Shown: positions 20,188 to 29,179 of the stretch, piece by piece
Layout: every line of letters starts with the position of its first letter
Numbering within the stretch: position 1 is the first letter of the stretch
Origin: Deinococcus sp. LM3
GTDB lineage: Bacteria; Deinococcota; Deinococci; Deinococcales; Deinococcaceae
Reading direction: 5' to 3'
NCBI RefSeq assembly: GCF_002017875.1
Contig: NZ_MUFV01000001.1
Location: forward strand, 1,762,501-1,826,500
DNA length: 64,000 bases
Notes under the pieces: model-generated
Database searches by the model: none
The model's input: the letters and a program-made list of their open reading frames with translations, nothing else
Told to the model about the DNA's origin: nothing
Program-made: the position numbers and the translations under genes

Positions 20188-21438
20188 TCAATCAACTGCT
20201 ATTAATGATAGGCTTCGGTATTTAAAAACTGCCGTAATTACCATTGAGTGGGTGATGGTCTCTTGTAAGCTAAATAGACCTGGGTTGCCTATTGCCGGCA
20301 TTAGAAAGGACATAGCCGATATTAGGGCGGCCGAATTACTTAATTTCGAAGTCGTATCACAAAGATGTATTATAGATAGAATTGTAACTACGTAAAGTAT
20401 GATTGGTATCACCCCTAATATACCAAATTTATGAAATAAAGCAATGTAAGATAACTCAAAGCCGTAGTCTTGACCCTCCGCGCGCGAATAATTTAGAATT
20501 GTTGCACCAGAGCCATTTCCGAACAGCTTTATGTCATCTATGATATATCTTAGCTGCTCGTAACGAGCTACGTTTGATATGTCTTCTTCTGAAAAAAAGT
20601 TCTCACTTATAATATTGCTTGGAAAAGCAGACAAGTATACAGATAAACACGCTGAGGAGAATAGAATTGCGAGAATTGCTAGCTTCCAGCCGAATCTCGA
20701 GCTTCTTAAGTATGCCAGAAATGTTAATAAGGCAGAGAAAATAATGGCCAATTGCATACCCTTACTCATGCTAATTGAAAATATAACGTATAGTCCCAAA
20801 AATATGGTCAAAATTTGAACTACTCTTCTAAAATAATTTACGTCTTTTGATGTAAATATCTCCACTAAATAATACATGACAGGCACACACACTAGATATT
20901 GCGCGTATGTGAAAATTCTTCCCCAGCGTACGCCGCCATCCCCAACGAATGGTCCAAAAATAGTTTGAGATAAATTGCTCGTTACATCCCAACCTGCAAA
21001 GCTAGACAGCAGTTTTAAAAGTATAGTCGTGAGCATAACTATGATTCCAGAAAGGCGTAGGATGCTCACTATCTTCATATCGGTCTTGGCGAATATAAGC
21101 GGAATCAGAATAAGATAGCCAATTACACCTGCATTATTTTGAATAATAAAAAAAAGATTATTCCCATTAATAATCCCCATCATAACTGAATAGGCCCATA
21201 AAAAAACCATTGTAAGTGATATTACAATTGCTATTACTGCTGAGCTGGAGATTTTCCTCCAAGACCTAGCAAGGCCGACGGATGAAACTAAATAAAATGG
21301 CATCATTGCAATGAATAAAATATAATTATTATCAATTCCTCCAATTAACTGACTCGAGCCAAAGCCGAATGCGAGAATGAGTATGCATAAAAAACTTAAG
21401 CTATCGGATAAAATCTTATAGAATGACGGCCTTTCCAT
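20188..21438 (-). CDS. Wzy-like O-antigen polymerase/ligase membrane protein
   Basis: Polytopic 416-residue protein with about 11-12 hydrophobic helices and an extracytoplasmic loop containing SEEDISNVARYEQLRYIIDDIKLFGNGSGA, followed by ELSYIALFHKFGILGVIPIILY, the typical end of Wzy/ligase proteins. It is AT-rich like the autokinase cluster, and reads toward the IS110 element, whose right end lies only about 40 bp past its stop. Having two such proteins in the island suggests one polymerase and one ligase, or two polymer pathways. The 172-bp AT-rich gap between it and rmlD holds nothing I can name. Confidence 0.78.
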   Translation of the reverse strand: MERPSFYKILSDSLSFLCILILAFGFGSSQLIGGIDNNYILFIAMMPFYLVSSVGLARSWRKISSSAVIAIVISLTMVFLWAYSVMMGIINGNNLFFIIQNNAGVIGYLILIPLIFAKTDMKIVSILRLSGIIVMLTTILLKLLSSFAGWDVTSNLSQTIFGPFVGDGGVRWGRIFTYAQYLVCVPVMYYLVEIFTSKDVNYFRRVVQILTIFLGLYVIFSISMSKGMQLAIIFSALLTFLAYLRSSRFGWKLAILAILFSSACLSVYLSAFPSNIISENFFSEEDISNVARYEQLRYIIDDIKLFGNGSGATILNYSRAEGQDYGFELSYIALFHKFGILGVIPIILYVVTILSIIHLCDTTSKLSNSAALISAMSFLMPAIGNPGLFSLQETITHSMVITAVFKYRSLSLIAVD

Positions 21439-21610
21439 GGATTTCCTTTCGCGTATCCCCGAATGAAGCTTCTATGGTTTGTCTGCATAGCTCGGAGCTG
21501 AATAGAGTATTTAGAGAACTCATAATTAATTTCCCCAATTATTAAGAGATTGCGAATTTAAATCGAAATTAGAATCTGAGTATCTAATCAGATAAATATC
21601 ATCTTCAACC

Positions 21611-22351
21611 TTATTGTTTAGATGTGTCTAAGCACGATTCGAAAAAGCTTTGCGATTGCCAGAGTGTAGTGTTCAGACTAACGTCTTGCGGCAATGATAC
21701 AGATGCCTGCGATCTATTACCTTCTCGCACGTCTGGTTTGCGGCGACGAGCCAGTTCAAGTACGCTCTTGCGCTCGGTAGCGATGTGCAGCAGGGTGTGC
21801 GAGATCTCGTGGGCGTGCGTGATGGCCTGCGCGATCTGGGGCGCCAGTACGTCCACGTAGTCCTGGCTGGTATACACATCACTGAAGGCAACCGGATGAA
21901 CGAACTCACGCGGTCGGAAACTGGTCCGGATGATCAGGTGGTCACGCGCGGCGCGGGCTGCTTCCTCGGCGACCAGTTTGGTCAGCGCGTAGTAGTTGAC
22001 GACCGGGCCGAGCGTGTCGTCCTCGCGGTAACCACCGGTGTCGCCGCTGAACACGTAGTCGGTGCTGATGTGAATCAGTTTGGCGTTCACGGCGTTCGCG
22101 GCGGCGGCCATGGTGCGGGTGCCGACCACGTTGGCGTTCCAGCAGGCGTCGCGGTCCTTCTCGGCGCCGCCCACGTCGGTGTACGCGGCGGCGTGCACGA
22201 TCAGATCGGGCTGCTCGCGGCGTGCCACGTCCAGCACCTGCGCGGCGTCCGTGATGTTCATTTCTGCCGACGTGGGGGCCACGATACCGGGCAGCAGGGC
22301 ACGCAGTTCGGTGCCCAGGCGGCCGCCGCCGCCGGTCAGCAGGATCTTCAT
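21611..22351 (-). CDS. rmlD: dTDP-4-dehydrorhamnose reductase-like SDR
   Basis: Last step of dTDP-L-rhamnose synthesis: NADPH-dependent reduction of the 4-keto group. The 246-residue product has the nucleotide motif GGGGRLG, ISTDYVFSGD and the YYALTK catalytic Tyr/Lys pair. It is shorter than classical RmlD (about 290). ATG at 22351 overlaps the rmlC stop by four bases (ATGA). The last 100 bp or so become AT-rich while still encoding a plausible C-terminus (DVSLNTTLWQ), so the composition boundary of the neighbouring DNA starts inside this gene. Confidence 0.85.
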   Translation of the reverse strand: MKILLTGGGGRLGTELRALLPGIVAPTSAEMNITDAAQVLDVARREQPDLIVHAAAYTDVGGAEKDRDACWNANVVGTRTMAAAANAVNAKLIHISTDYVFSGDTGGYREDDTLGPVVNYYALTKLVAEEAARAARDHLIIRTSFRPREFVHPVAFSDVYTSQDYVDVLAPQIAQAITHAHEISHTLLHIATERKSVLELARRRKPDVREGNRSQASVSLPQDVSLNTTLWQSQSFFESCLDTSKQ

Positions 22352-22908
22352 CCCATGTCCTCGGCCCACAGGTCGTCACCGAAGTGATTCCAGGGCAGGC
22401 GACCCTCGTTTGGGTCGCTGATGTCGAACTGGGCGTCCATGGTGTACAGCAACGTGGCACCCTGCTCGCCCGCCTGGTAGCCGTGCGCGACGCCGCTGGG
22501 AATGTACACCATCATGGGCTGCTCGCCGCTGAACACCAGTTTGCGTTTCACGCCCAGGGTGGGGCTCCCGGCGCGGCAGTCCACCAGCCAGATCATCAAC
22601 TGACCCTGCAACACGCACCAGATCTCGTTCTGCTCCTGCTTGACGTGAATGTGAAACGCATTGATGCGTTTCGGTGCCGCCCACGACACGCTGATCTGCC
22701 GGGGTGTCAGTTGGCCCGGCAGGCCCTGCACGCCCTGCTCGTCCAGGCGGACGTACTCCATGAACGCGCCGTTCTCACTGCGGTTCTTCTTCAACGCGTG
22801 GAACCACACGCCTTCGATCTGCGGGGCGGCCGGGTAGGCCTCGAATTTCAGTTCCCGCGCGTACTCGGGCGCCAGCTTGATGGTGTGCTCCGCGGTCTGT
22901 TCAGGCAT
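22348..22908 (-). CDS. rmlC: dTDP-4-dehydrorhamnose 3,5-epimerase
   Basis: Third step of dTDP-L-rhamnose synthesis. The 186-residue cupin-fold protein has the family features ISVSWAAPKRINAFHIH (catalytic His), the segment EIWCVLQGQLMIWLVDCRAGS, and IPSGVAHGYQ. Its start overlaps the end of rmlA and its stop overlaps rmlD, so the four rml genes form one minus-strand operon. Confidence 0.9.
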   Translation of the reverse strand: MPEQTAEHTIKLAPEYARELKFEAYPAAPQIEGVWFHALKKNRSENGAFMEYVRLDEQGVQGLPGQLTPRQISVSWAAPKRINAFHIHVKQEQNEIWCVLQGQLMIWLVDCRAGSPTLGVKRKLVFSGEQPMMVYIPSGVAHGYQAGEQGATLLYTMDAQFDISDPNEGRLPWNHFGDDLWAEDMG

Positions 22909-23800
22909 GGCGTTTCTCCTTGCTCAGTTTCAGCAGGTACTTCCCGTACCCGTTCTTGGCGAGTTTCTGCGCCTGCTCCAGCAGCATCTCCGTGCTGATC
23001 CAGCCGTTCCGCCACGCGATCTCCTCGGGCGAGGCGATCTTCAGGCCCTGGCGGTGCTCGATGGCCTGCACGAACAGGCTGGCTTCCAGCATGCTCTCGT
23101 GCGTGCCGGTATCCAGCCACGCAAAACCCCGGCGCATGAGTTGCACGTCCAGCAGCCCCTCATTCAGGTAGGTGCTGTTCACATCCGTGATCTCCAGCTC
23201 CCCGCGCGGCGACGGCTTGATGCTGCGGGCAATCTCGACCACGCGCTCATCGTAGAAGTACAGACCCGTGACCGCGAAGTCGGATTTCGGTTCGGTCGGC
23301 TTCTCCTCGATCGACAGGGCTTTCCCGCTGTCATCGAAGTCCACGACGCCGTACCGTTCCGGGTCGCTCACCTGGTACGCGAAGACGGTCGCGCCCTCGG
23401 CGCGACCGTTGGCCGCCTGCATCAGGTCCGACAGGTCGTTCCCGTAGAAGATGTTGTCGCCCAGCACCAGCGCACTAGGATTCCCGGCGATGAAGTCCTC
23501 ACCGATCAGGAAGGCCTGCGCCAGTCCTTCCGGTTTCGGCTGCACCGCGTATTCCAGGCGAATGCCCCACTGCGACCCGTCCCCCAGCAGCTGTTTGAAG
23601 CGGGGGGTGTCCTCGGGCGTGCTGATGATCAGGATGTCCTGCATGCCGCCCAGCATCAGCGTGGTCAGCGGGTAGTAGATCATCGGCTTGTCGTAGATGG
23701 GCAGCAATTGCTTGCTGACCGCGATGGTCGCCGGGTACAGGCGCGTGCCGGACCCGCCCGCCAGGATGATGCCCCGACGGGACGTGGTGAACGCCGTCAC
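22901..23800 (-). CDS. rmlA: Glucose-1-phosphate thymidylyltransferase (short form)
   Basis: First step of the pathway: Glc-1-P + dTTP to dTDP-glucose. At 299 residues it is the classical RmlA length, with GIILAGGSGTRLYPAT, SKQLLPIYDKPMIYYPL, LGDNIFYG and EEKPTEPKSDFAVTGLYFYD. It sits between rmlB and rmlC with overlaps on both sides (4 and 8 nt). The long-form homologue at 11997 is distinct. Confidence 0.95.
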   Translation of the reverse strand: MTAFTTSRRGIILAGGSGTRLYPATIAVSKQLLPIYDKPMIYYPLTTLMLGGMQDILIISTPEDTPRFKQLLGDGSQWGIRLEYAVQPKPEGLAQAFLIGEDFIAGNPSALVLGDNIFYGNDLSDLMQAANGRAEGATVFAYQVSDPERYGVVDFDDSGKALSIEEKPTEPKSDFAVTGLYFYDERVVEIARSIKPSPRGELEITDVNSTYLNEGLLDVQLMRRGFAWLDTGTHESMLEASLFVQAIEHRQGLKIASPEEIAWRNGWISTEMLLEQAQKLAKNGYGKYLLKLSKEKRHA

Positions 23801-24855
23801 TTCGCCTCGGTGCCCGCGAGACGCTCAGCGTACTGACGGTCGTAGTACTCACGGAACTCGCCACTGCGGATCGGCTCCCACCACCAGCGGTTGTCCACGT
23901 ACCATTTCGCAGCTTCCGCGACCGCCTGTCTGGGGTCGTACTTCGGCTCCCAGCCCAGCGTGCGCAGCTTGTCCACATTCATGGAGTACCGGCGGTCATG
24001 GCCGGGGCGGTCCGTCACGTGCTTCACGAGGCTGTGATCCTTCCCGAGAGTCTCCAGCACGATGTCCACCATCTCCAGGTTCGTCATCTCGCGCCCGGTG
24101 CCGACGTTGTACACCTCGCCGATCTCGCCCCGGAGCAGCACCGCCTCGATGCCCGTGCAGTGATCGTAGACGTGCGCGTAATCGCGCATCTGGAGCCCGT
24201 CACCGTACACCGGCAGCGGCTCGCCCAGGATCGCGTTCGTGCTGAACAACGGCACGGCCTTCTCCGGGTACTGGTACGGCCCGACGTTGTTCGCGCCGCG
24301 CGTGATCGTCACCGGAATGCCGTACGTGATCGCGTACGCCTGCACCAGCTGATCGGCGGCCGCCTTACTGGCCGCGTACGGGCTGCGCGGGGCCAGTTCA
24401 TCCGTCTCCACGCTCTGGTGGTTGTCCTTGATGTGGCCGTACACCTCGTCGGTGCTGATGTGATGCAGGCGGATTCCCAGTTCACGCGCTACTTCCAGCA
24501 GGACGTGCGTGCCGCGCACGTTCGTGTCCGTGAACACCAGCGGCCCCAGGATGCTCTGATCCACGTGTGTTTCGGCGGCGAAGTTCACGATCAGATCGAT
24601 GCCCTCGTCCTGACAGGTGCGGCGCACCAGATCCTGATCCCCGATATCCCCCACCACCAACGAGACGTTCGCGCTGTCCCACAGGTCATGCAGGTTCTCC
24701 TGGCGGCCCGCGTACGTCAACTTGTCGTACACTGTTACTCGGCTTTCAGGGTGCTGTGCTAGCCAGTACCGCACGAAATTGCTACCTATGAAGCCGCAGC
24801 CACCAGTGATGAGGATATTTTGGAATTGAGTGTACGTCTCTCTGGGATGATTCAT
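23797..24855 (-). CDS. rmlB: dTDP-glucose 4,6-dehydratase
   Basis: Second step of the pathway, NAD-dependent removal of water to give the 4-keto-6-deoxy sugar. The 352-residue extended SDR has GGCGFIGSNFVRY, HISTDEVYGH, the YAASKAAAD catalytic Tyr/Lys, and RGANNVGPYQYPEKAVPLF. It is the first gene of the rmlBACD operon. The start ATG at 24855 has AGGA about 10 nt upstream. Confidence 0.95.
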   Translation of the reverse strand: MNHPRETYTQFQNILITGGCGFIGSNFVRYWLAQHPESRVTVYDKLTYAGRQENLHDLWDSANVSLVVGDIGDQDLVRRTCQDEGIDLIVNFAAETHVDQSILGPLVFTDTNVRGTHVLLEVARELGIRLHHISTDEVYGHIKDNHQSVETDELAPRSPYAASKAAADQLVQAYAITYGIPVTITRGANNVGPYQYPEKAVPLFSTNAILGEPLPVYGDGLQMRDYAHVYDHCTGIEAVLLRGEIGEVYNVGTGREMTNLEMVDIVLETLGKDHSLVKHVTDRPGHDRRYSMNVDKLRTLGWEPKYDPRQAVAEAAKWYVDNRWWWEPIRSGEFREYYDRQYAERLAGTEAK

Positions 24856-25021
24856 CTGGTGATTCCTATCGTGTACCTTCTTCTCGGATGTGTGATCATG
24901 TCGTCGTGAGTTTACTACGGATTTTTGAGTATTTGAAGAGCTAAGGCTTTATGGTTAAATAGCCTTGGCCTATATTATTGGTGCTTGGCGATGGGCGCGC
25001 TAATCAGGAGGAATCTTTCTA
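24856..25021. promoter_or_regulatory. Divergent promoter region between rmlB and wzx
   Basis: AT-rich 166-bp gap between two divergent operons. For the plus strand, TATATT (around 24971) is a plausible -10, and AGGAGGAA lies about 8 nt before the GTG of the flippase. A small hairpin (AAGGCT...AGCCTT) lies within. No ORF. Confidence 0.45.
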
Positions 25022-26287
25022 GTGCCTAGCCAAGCTGACAAAAAAATTACATCCAGTGTCGGCTTGCCACGATCGAGTAAGCAGATAACCAAAATATTTT
25101 TAGCGTACGGACTTCGCCTAGCGGGCCAAGGGCTTTCCTTCTTTCTATTTGCAAAGGCGTTAGGTGCGAACGATTTCGGGTATGTGATCGGAATGCTTGC
25201 AATCTTGGGGCCTTTATCGCCATTTGTCGATTTAGGCGCATATTCTATCATATCAAGGGATATTTCTTTGGGAAGAAACCCTGAGAAGGTCGTAGCCGAA
25301 AATATTAAGATGGTTTTTTTGCTTATGCCAGTCGGTATTTTGGTCGCACTTATCTTATTCTACCTAGCGTATGGGACTGAAAATTTGTGGATCGGCTTGT
25401 TTGTTGGAATTGGCTACCTGCTAACCAGTAGGTTATCTTTAGTAATGTCGTCAATCCAGACTACGACAGAATCAAGAGTCCCATTTCTTTTTTTGGAGTC
25501 AGTATCCGCTATTTCTATGACACTGTTAGGAATCTACGGAATCCTTAGAGGAATTAGATTAAATGAATGGGCGCTTCTGTATGCTCTGTCTGGGACGGTT
25601 TTTTCTTTAGTGTCTTTGATATACTTAAACAGAGAATTTAAAATTCTAGAAAAGAGTAATATCTCGCCCAGAAGATTAAAAGACGGTTTAGTCTTCAGCC
25701 TCGGCAGTGCCTTTCAGTATAGCTATCAAGATATGGATAAAATTATACTTGCTCGTACTTATGACCCGGCCGTAGTTGGAGCATATGGTATCTCGAGTAG
25801 AATTGCATCAGTTGCGCTGATACCGATCGGTGCGATATATTCTATTTTCTATCCTAGATTTATTCAGGCCGGCGAAAAATATAAAGAAACAACCTCATTG
25901 CTGAAACGCGTTCTGCTGATATCTAGTGTGTACAGTCTAATTATATCTATAGCGGTTTATTGTCTCTCATTGTTTGTGAATGATGTGTTGGGTAAAGGAT
26001 ATGAAGACTCTAGTACATACTTAAGATATTTATCTATACCAATAGTCCTGCAAGTGTATCAGATTCCGTTTGCTGATGCCATTACTGGAATGGGACGGCA
26101 AGACATCAGGACGGCTGTGCAAGGTTGCTCAGTGGTGGCTGCTATCCTGATTGGCGTGGTCCTTATACCCCTAAACTCAATAGGCGGGGTTCTGGTTTCC
26201 ATAACCGCGCTTCATGCTCTTATATTGCTATTCTACTTAACGATTTACTTCAGACTTAGTCTGAATCTAAAAAGGAGAACTCAATGA
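25022..26287 (+). CDS. Wzx-type oligosaccharide flippase
   Basis: Membrane transporter of the MATE/MOP superfamily that flips lipid-linked repeat units across the membrane. The 421-residue product has about 12 helices and the N-terminal family segment (KIFLAYGLRLAGQGLSFFLFAKALGANDFG), then DLGAYSIISRDIS and, in the middle, FSLGSAFQYSYQDMDKIIL. GTG start at 25022 with a strong AGGAGGA site. First gene of an eight-gene operon whose next gene overlaps by four bases. AT-rich. Confidence 0.85.
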   Translation: MPSQADKKITSSVGLPRSSKQITKIFLAYGLRLAGQGLSFFLFAKALGANDFGYVIGMLAILGPLSPFVDLGAYSIISRDISLGRNPEKVVAENIKMVFLLMPVGILVALILFYLAYGTENLWIGLFVGIGYLLTSRLSLVMSSIQTTTESRVPFLFLESVSAISMTLLGIYGILRGIRLNEWALLYALSGTVFSLVSLIYLNREFKILEKSNISPRRLKDGLVFSLGSAFQYSYQDMDKIILARTYDPAVVGAYGISSRIASVALIPIGAIYSIFYPRFIQAGEKYKETTSLLKRVLLISSVYSLIISIAVYCLSLFVNDVLGKGYEDSSTYLRYLSIPIVLQVYQIPFADAITGMGRQDIRTAVQGCSVVAAILIGVVLIPLNSIGGVLVSITALHALILLFYLTIYFRLSLNLKRRTQ

Positions 26288-27027
26288 TTTCTGTCTGTAT
26301 GGCCACTTATAACGGTTTCGAATACATACCCGCGCAGATTAATAGTATCCTGGGGCAGATAGATTCAGGAGACGAAATATTGATACAGGACGACTGTTCA
26401 TCTGATGAAACAATCGAATACTTGAAGAGCTTAAAAGATGATAGGATAATAATCGAGATCAATAAAAGTAATCTTGGAGTTATACCGACATTCGAGAGAT
26501 GCCTTAAAAGAGCGAGGGGAGATATTATATTTTTGTCGGATCAAGATGATGTATGGATTGATGGTAAAGTGAGTAATGTGATGTCTGAATTCTGTAATCC
26601 TAGAACCATGGCGGTTGTAACAAACGCCGAAATTATCGATAATAGTGGTGCCGTTATTCATAGTTCATATTTTGCTCTAAATAATAGTGGCGCTGGAGTT
26701 TTAAAAAACTTCCACAAAAATTCATATCTTGGTTGCTGTCTTGCGTTCCGTCGAGATGTGCTGGAGTTCGCACTAAAGATTCCAGTCGGTGTCAGGACTC
26801 ACGATGGATGGATAGGTATAGTAGCAAATATGATGGGGGACGTGGTATTCCTCGACAAAATTCTCTTAAAGTACAGAAGGCATGATAAAAATGTAAGTCA
26901 AATGCACAGATTTGGAATTCTAGATATAGTTAAGAGAAGGGCTTTGCTTGCCTCACACATGCTAAGGGTGATGGTAGCTCTAAAACTGAAGATGCAGGAT
27001 CGTAGACAGGTAGGAGGAAAAATATGA
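26284..27027 (+). CDS. Glycosyltransferase family 2
   Basis: A 247-residue GT-A-fold enzyme adding a sugar to the growing repeat unit. Features: ISVCMATYNGFEYIPAQINSIL at the N-terminus, DDCSSDET, LSDQDDVW (DxD region), and THDGWIG near the acceptor side. Similar to rhamnosyltransferases of the alpha-1,3 type, which would fit the rml genes, but substrate is not assignable. ATGA overlaps with both neighbours show tight coupling. Confidence 0.85.
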   Translation: MISVCMATYNGFEYIPAQINSILGQIDSGDEILIQDDCSSDETIEYLKSLKDDRIIIEINKSNLGVIPTFERCLKRARGDIIFLSDQDDVWIDGKVSNVMSEFCNPRTMAVVTNAEIIDNSGAVIHSSYFALNNSGAGVLKNFHKNSYLGCCLAFRRDVLEFALKIPVGVRTHDGWIGIVANMMGDVVFLDKILLKYRRHDKNVSQMHRFGILDIVKRRALLASHMLRVMVALKLKMQDRRQVGGKI

Positions 27028-28073
27028 ATATGGCCGGAAATAAGCTGTCTGATAAGGTTGTCTTGATTACTGGCGGCACGGGGTCCTTTGGGAACGAGCT
27101 TTTGCAGCTTGTTAAAGACTCAGATATTGCCGAGGTCCGTGTGTTCAGTCGCGATGAATTGAAGCAGGAGCACATGCGTGTGCGGATGAAGAATCCTAAA
27201 ATTAAATTTCACATAGGTGATATCCGAGATCGCCAGAGTGTCGACCAGGCCATGGAAGGCGTGGATCTGGTATTTCATGCTGCGGCTCTCAAGCAAGTGC
27301 CTTCCTGCGAGTTCTTTCCGATGCAGGCGGTTATGACGAATGTCGTGGGTAGTCATAATGTTATCGAATCTGCTATTGCTCATAGGGTTGGATCAGTTGT
27401 ATGTCTGGGTACTGATAAAGCTGTTTTTCCGGTCAATGCGATGGGAATGACCAAGGGGTTAATGGAAAAAGTGGCCACGGCCGCCGCGAGACGCCTGGGT
27501 GATGGTAGTCCTACTACCATCTCGACCGTGCGATATGGCAATGTCATGTATTCGCGTGGTTCAGTTATTCCTCTCTTTGTCGAACAAATCAGGCAAGGCC
27601 GTCCACTCACAGTAACTGAGCCCAACATGACTCGCTTCCTACTATCACTTAGAAGTGCAATTGATCTTGTTTTATTCGCTTTTGAGCATGCTCGACAGGG
27701 TGATATTTTTGTTCGGAAGGCGCCGGCCTCTACTGTGGCAGATCTGGCTCAGGCAGTCAGTAATCTTTTCCAGGCTGACGCCCCAATTGATATCATCGGC
27801 ACCCGTCATGCTGAGAAATTATTCGAGACTCTCGCAACATCTGGCGAGCTGGTCAGTGCGGAAGATATGGGTGAATACCTACGGATCGTCATGGATGACC
27901 GCGACTTGAACTACGCTAAATACTTCACGGAGGGCGATCCCGAAGAGTCTCTCGTGGAGGACTACACCTCACATAACACCGAGCGTCTGACTGTCGCGCA
28001 GATTGAAGTCCTTCTGCGCTCGCTGCCTGCGTTTGAGCGGGAACTGCTGGCCCACCAACGCGGTCAGTCGTGA
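27024..28073 (+). CDS. capE: UDP-GlcNAc 4,6-dehydratase (inverting; CapE/FnlA type)
   Basis: First step to UDP-N-acetyl-L-fucosamine: dehydration at C4-C6 with C5 epimerisation. The 349-residue extended SDR has LITGGTGSFGNELL, HAAALKQVPSCEFFPMQAVMTNV, LGTDKAV and NAMGMTKGL. The last carries Met instead of the usual Tyr before Lys, as known for this branch. Base composition rises from here on. Overlaps the GT2 gene by four bases and capF by four (GTGA). Confidence 0.92.
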   Translation: MNMAGNKLSDKVVLITGGTGSFGNELLQLVKDSDIAEVRVFSRDELKQEHMRVRMKNPKIKFHIGDIRDRQSVDQAMEGVDLVFHAAALKQVPSCEFFPMQAVMTNVVGSHNVIESAIAHRVGSVVCLGTDKAVFPVNAMGMTKGLMEKVATAAARRLGDGSPTTISTVRYGNVMYSRGSVIPLFVEQIRQGRPLTVTEPNMTRFLLSLRSAIDLVLFAFEHARQGDIFVRKAPASTVADLAQAVSNLFQADAPIDIIGTRHAEKLFETLATSGELVSAEDMGEYLRIVMDDRDLNYAKYFTEGDPEESLVEDYTSHNTERLTVAQIEVLLRSLPAFERELLAHQRGQS

Positions 28074-29179
28074 GAATCGGCATCACTGGCGCGCGCGGCC
28101 TACTCGGTACGCACATTCACGCGTACCTGTGTGGGCAGCCTGATACGACTGTGATCGCTACGAACCGTGAGGTATTCAGTTCCCCAGCAGCCACGCAGGC
28201 GTTCGTTGGAAACTGTGATGCGGTGATTCACCTTGCCGGAATGAATCGTGGCAATGATGCCGACGTGGCCGCCACCAACATACATCTGTGTGAGCAACTG
28301 GTAGCGGCCCTGGAGGCCACGCAGGCCCGACCGCACCTGCTGTTCTCCTCGTCTACACACATTGAGCGGGATACGGCCTACGGTACCTCAAAGCGGCAGT
28401 CAGCCGAACTGCTGCGGCGGTGGGCTGAGCGCAGTGGTGCCCGATTCACCAACGTGATTCTCCCCGGCGTCTTTGGTGAAGGTGGCAAACCGTTTTATAA
28501 CTCGGTGGTGTCGACCTTTTGCGCGCAATTAGCTCAGGGAGAGACACCCGACGTGAACGCTGATGCACAAGTCGAACAGGTTCACGCACAGGAAGTAGCG
28601 CGCCAGTTCCAGGCCTTCATTATCCAAGGGGAAACCGGTGATCGTCGAATACAGGGCCAGATACTGACAGTAGGGGATATCCTTGACCGTCTGCGTGCAT
28701 TTCATATGCTCTATGACCAGCACATCATTCCTGATGTGCGCGACGCCTTTGATCGTGACCTTTTCAATACCTTCCGCTCATACTTATACCCTGGCCGCTA
28801 TCCAGTACCTCTAACTCTGCACAGCGATGAGAGAGGCACTCTGTTCGAAGCAATCAAGAGCCCCAACGGTGGACAGGTCTTCCTATCAACTACACACCCG
28901 GGCGTTACACGCGGTAATCATTACCACACCCGAAAGATTGAGCGTTTCTTGGTCACTGGGGGTGACGCTGAGATCAAGGTGCGGCACGTCACGGGACGCG
29001 ATGTGAAAACTTTTCGGGTGAGTGGCAGTGTGCCCTCTTACGTGGACATTCCAACGCTACATACGCATAACATCACGAACGTGGGTAGAGGCGCGCTCAC
29101 GACGCTGTTCTGGACCCATGAGCTTTACGATCCAGAAAATCCCGACACCTATCTCGCCTTGGTGGAAAAACATGAATGA
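28070..29179 (+). CDS. capF: Bifunctional SDR/cupin reductase (CapF/FnlB type)
   Basis: Second step to UDP-L-FucNAc: C3 epimerisation and C4 reduction. The 369-residue protein has an N-terminal SDR (GITGARGLLGTHI, SSSTHIERDTAYGTSK) to about residue 250, and a C-terminal cupin with the metal-binding GNHYHTRKIERF and TLHTHNITNVG. GTG start overlaps the capE stop. The stop overlaps the capG start. Confidence 0.92.
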   Translation: MRIGITGARGLLGTHIHAYLCGQPDTTVIATNREVFSSPAATQAFVGNCDAVIHLAGMNRGNDADVAATNIHLCEQLVAALEATQARPHLLFSSSTHIERDTAYGTSKRQSAELLRRWAERSGARFTNVILPGVFGEGGKPFYNSVVSTFCAQLAQGETPDVNADAQVEQVHAQEVARQFQAFIIQGETGDRRIQGQILTVGDILDRLRAFHMLYDQHIIPDVRDAFDRDLFNTFRSYLYPGRYPVPLTLHSDERGTLFEAIKSPNGGQVFLSTTHPGVTRGNHYHTRKIERFLVTGGDAEIKVRHVTGRDVKTFRVSGSVPSYVDIPTLHTHNITNVGRGALTTLFWTHELYDPENPDTYLALVEKHE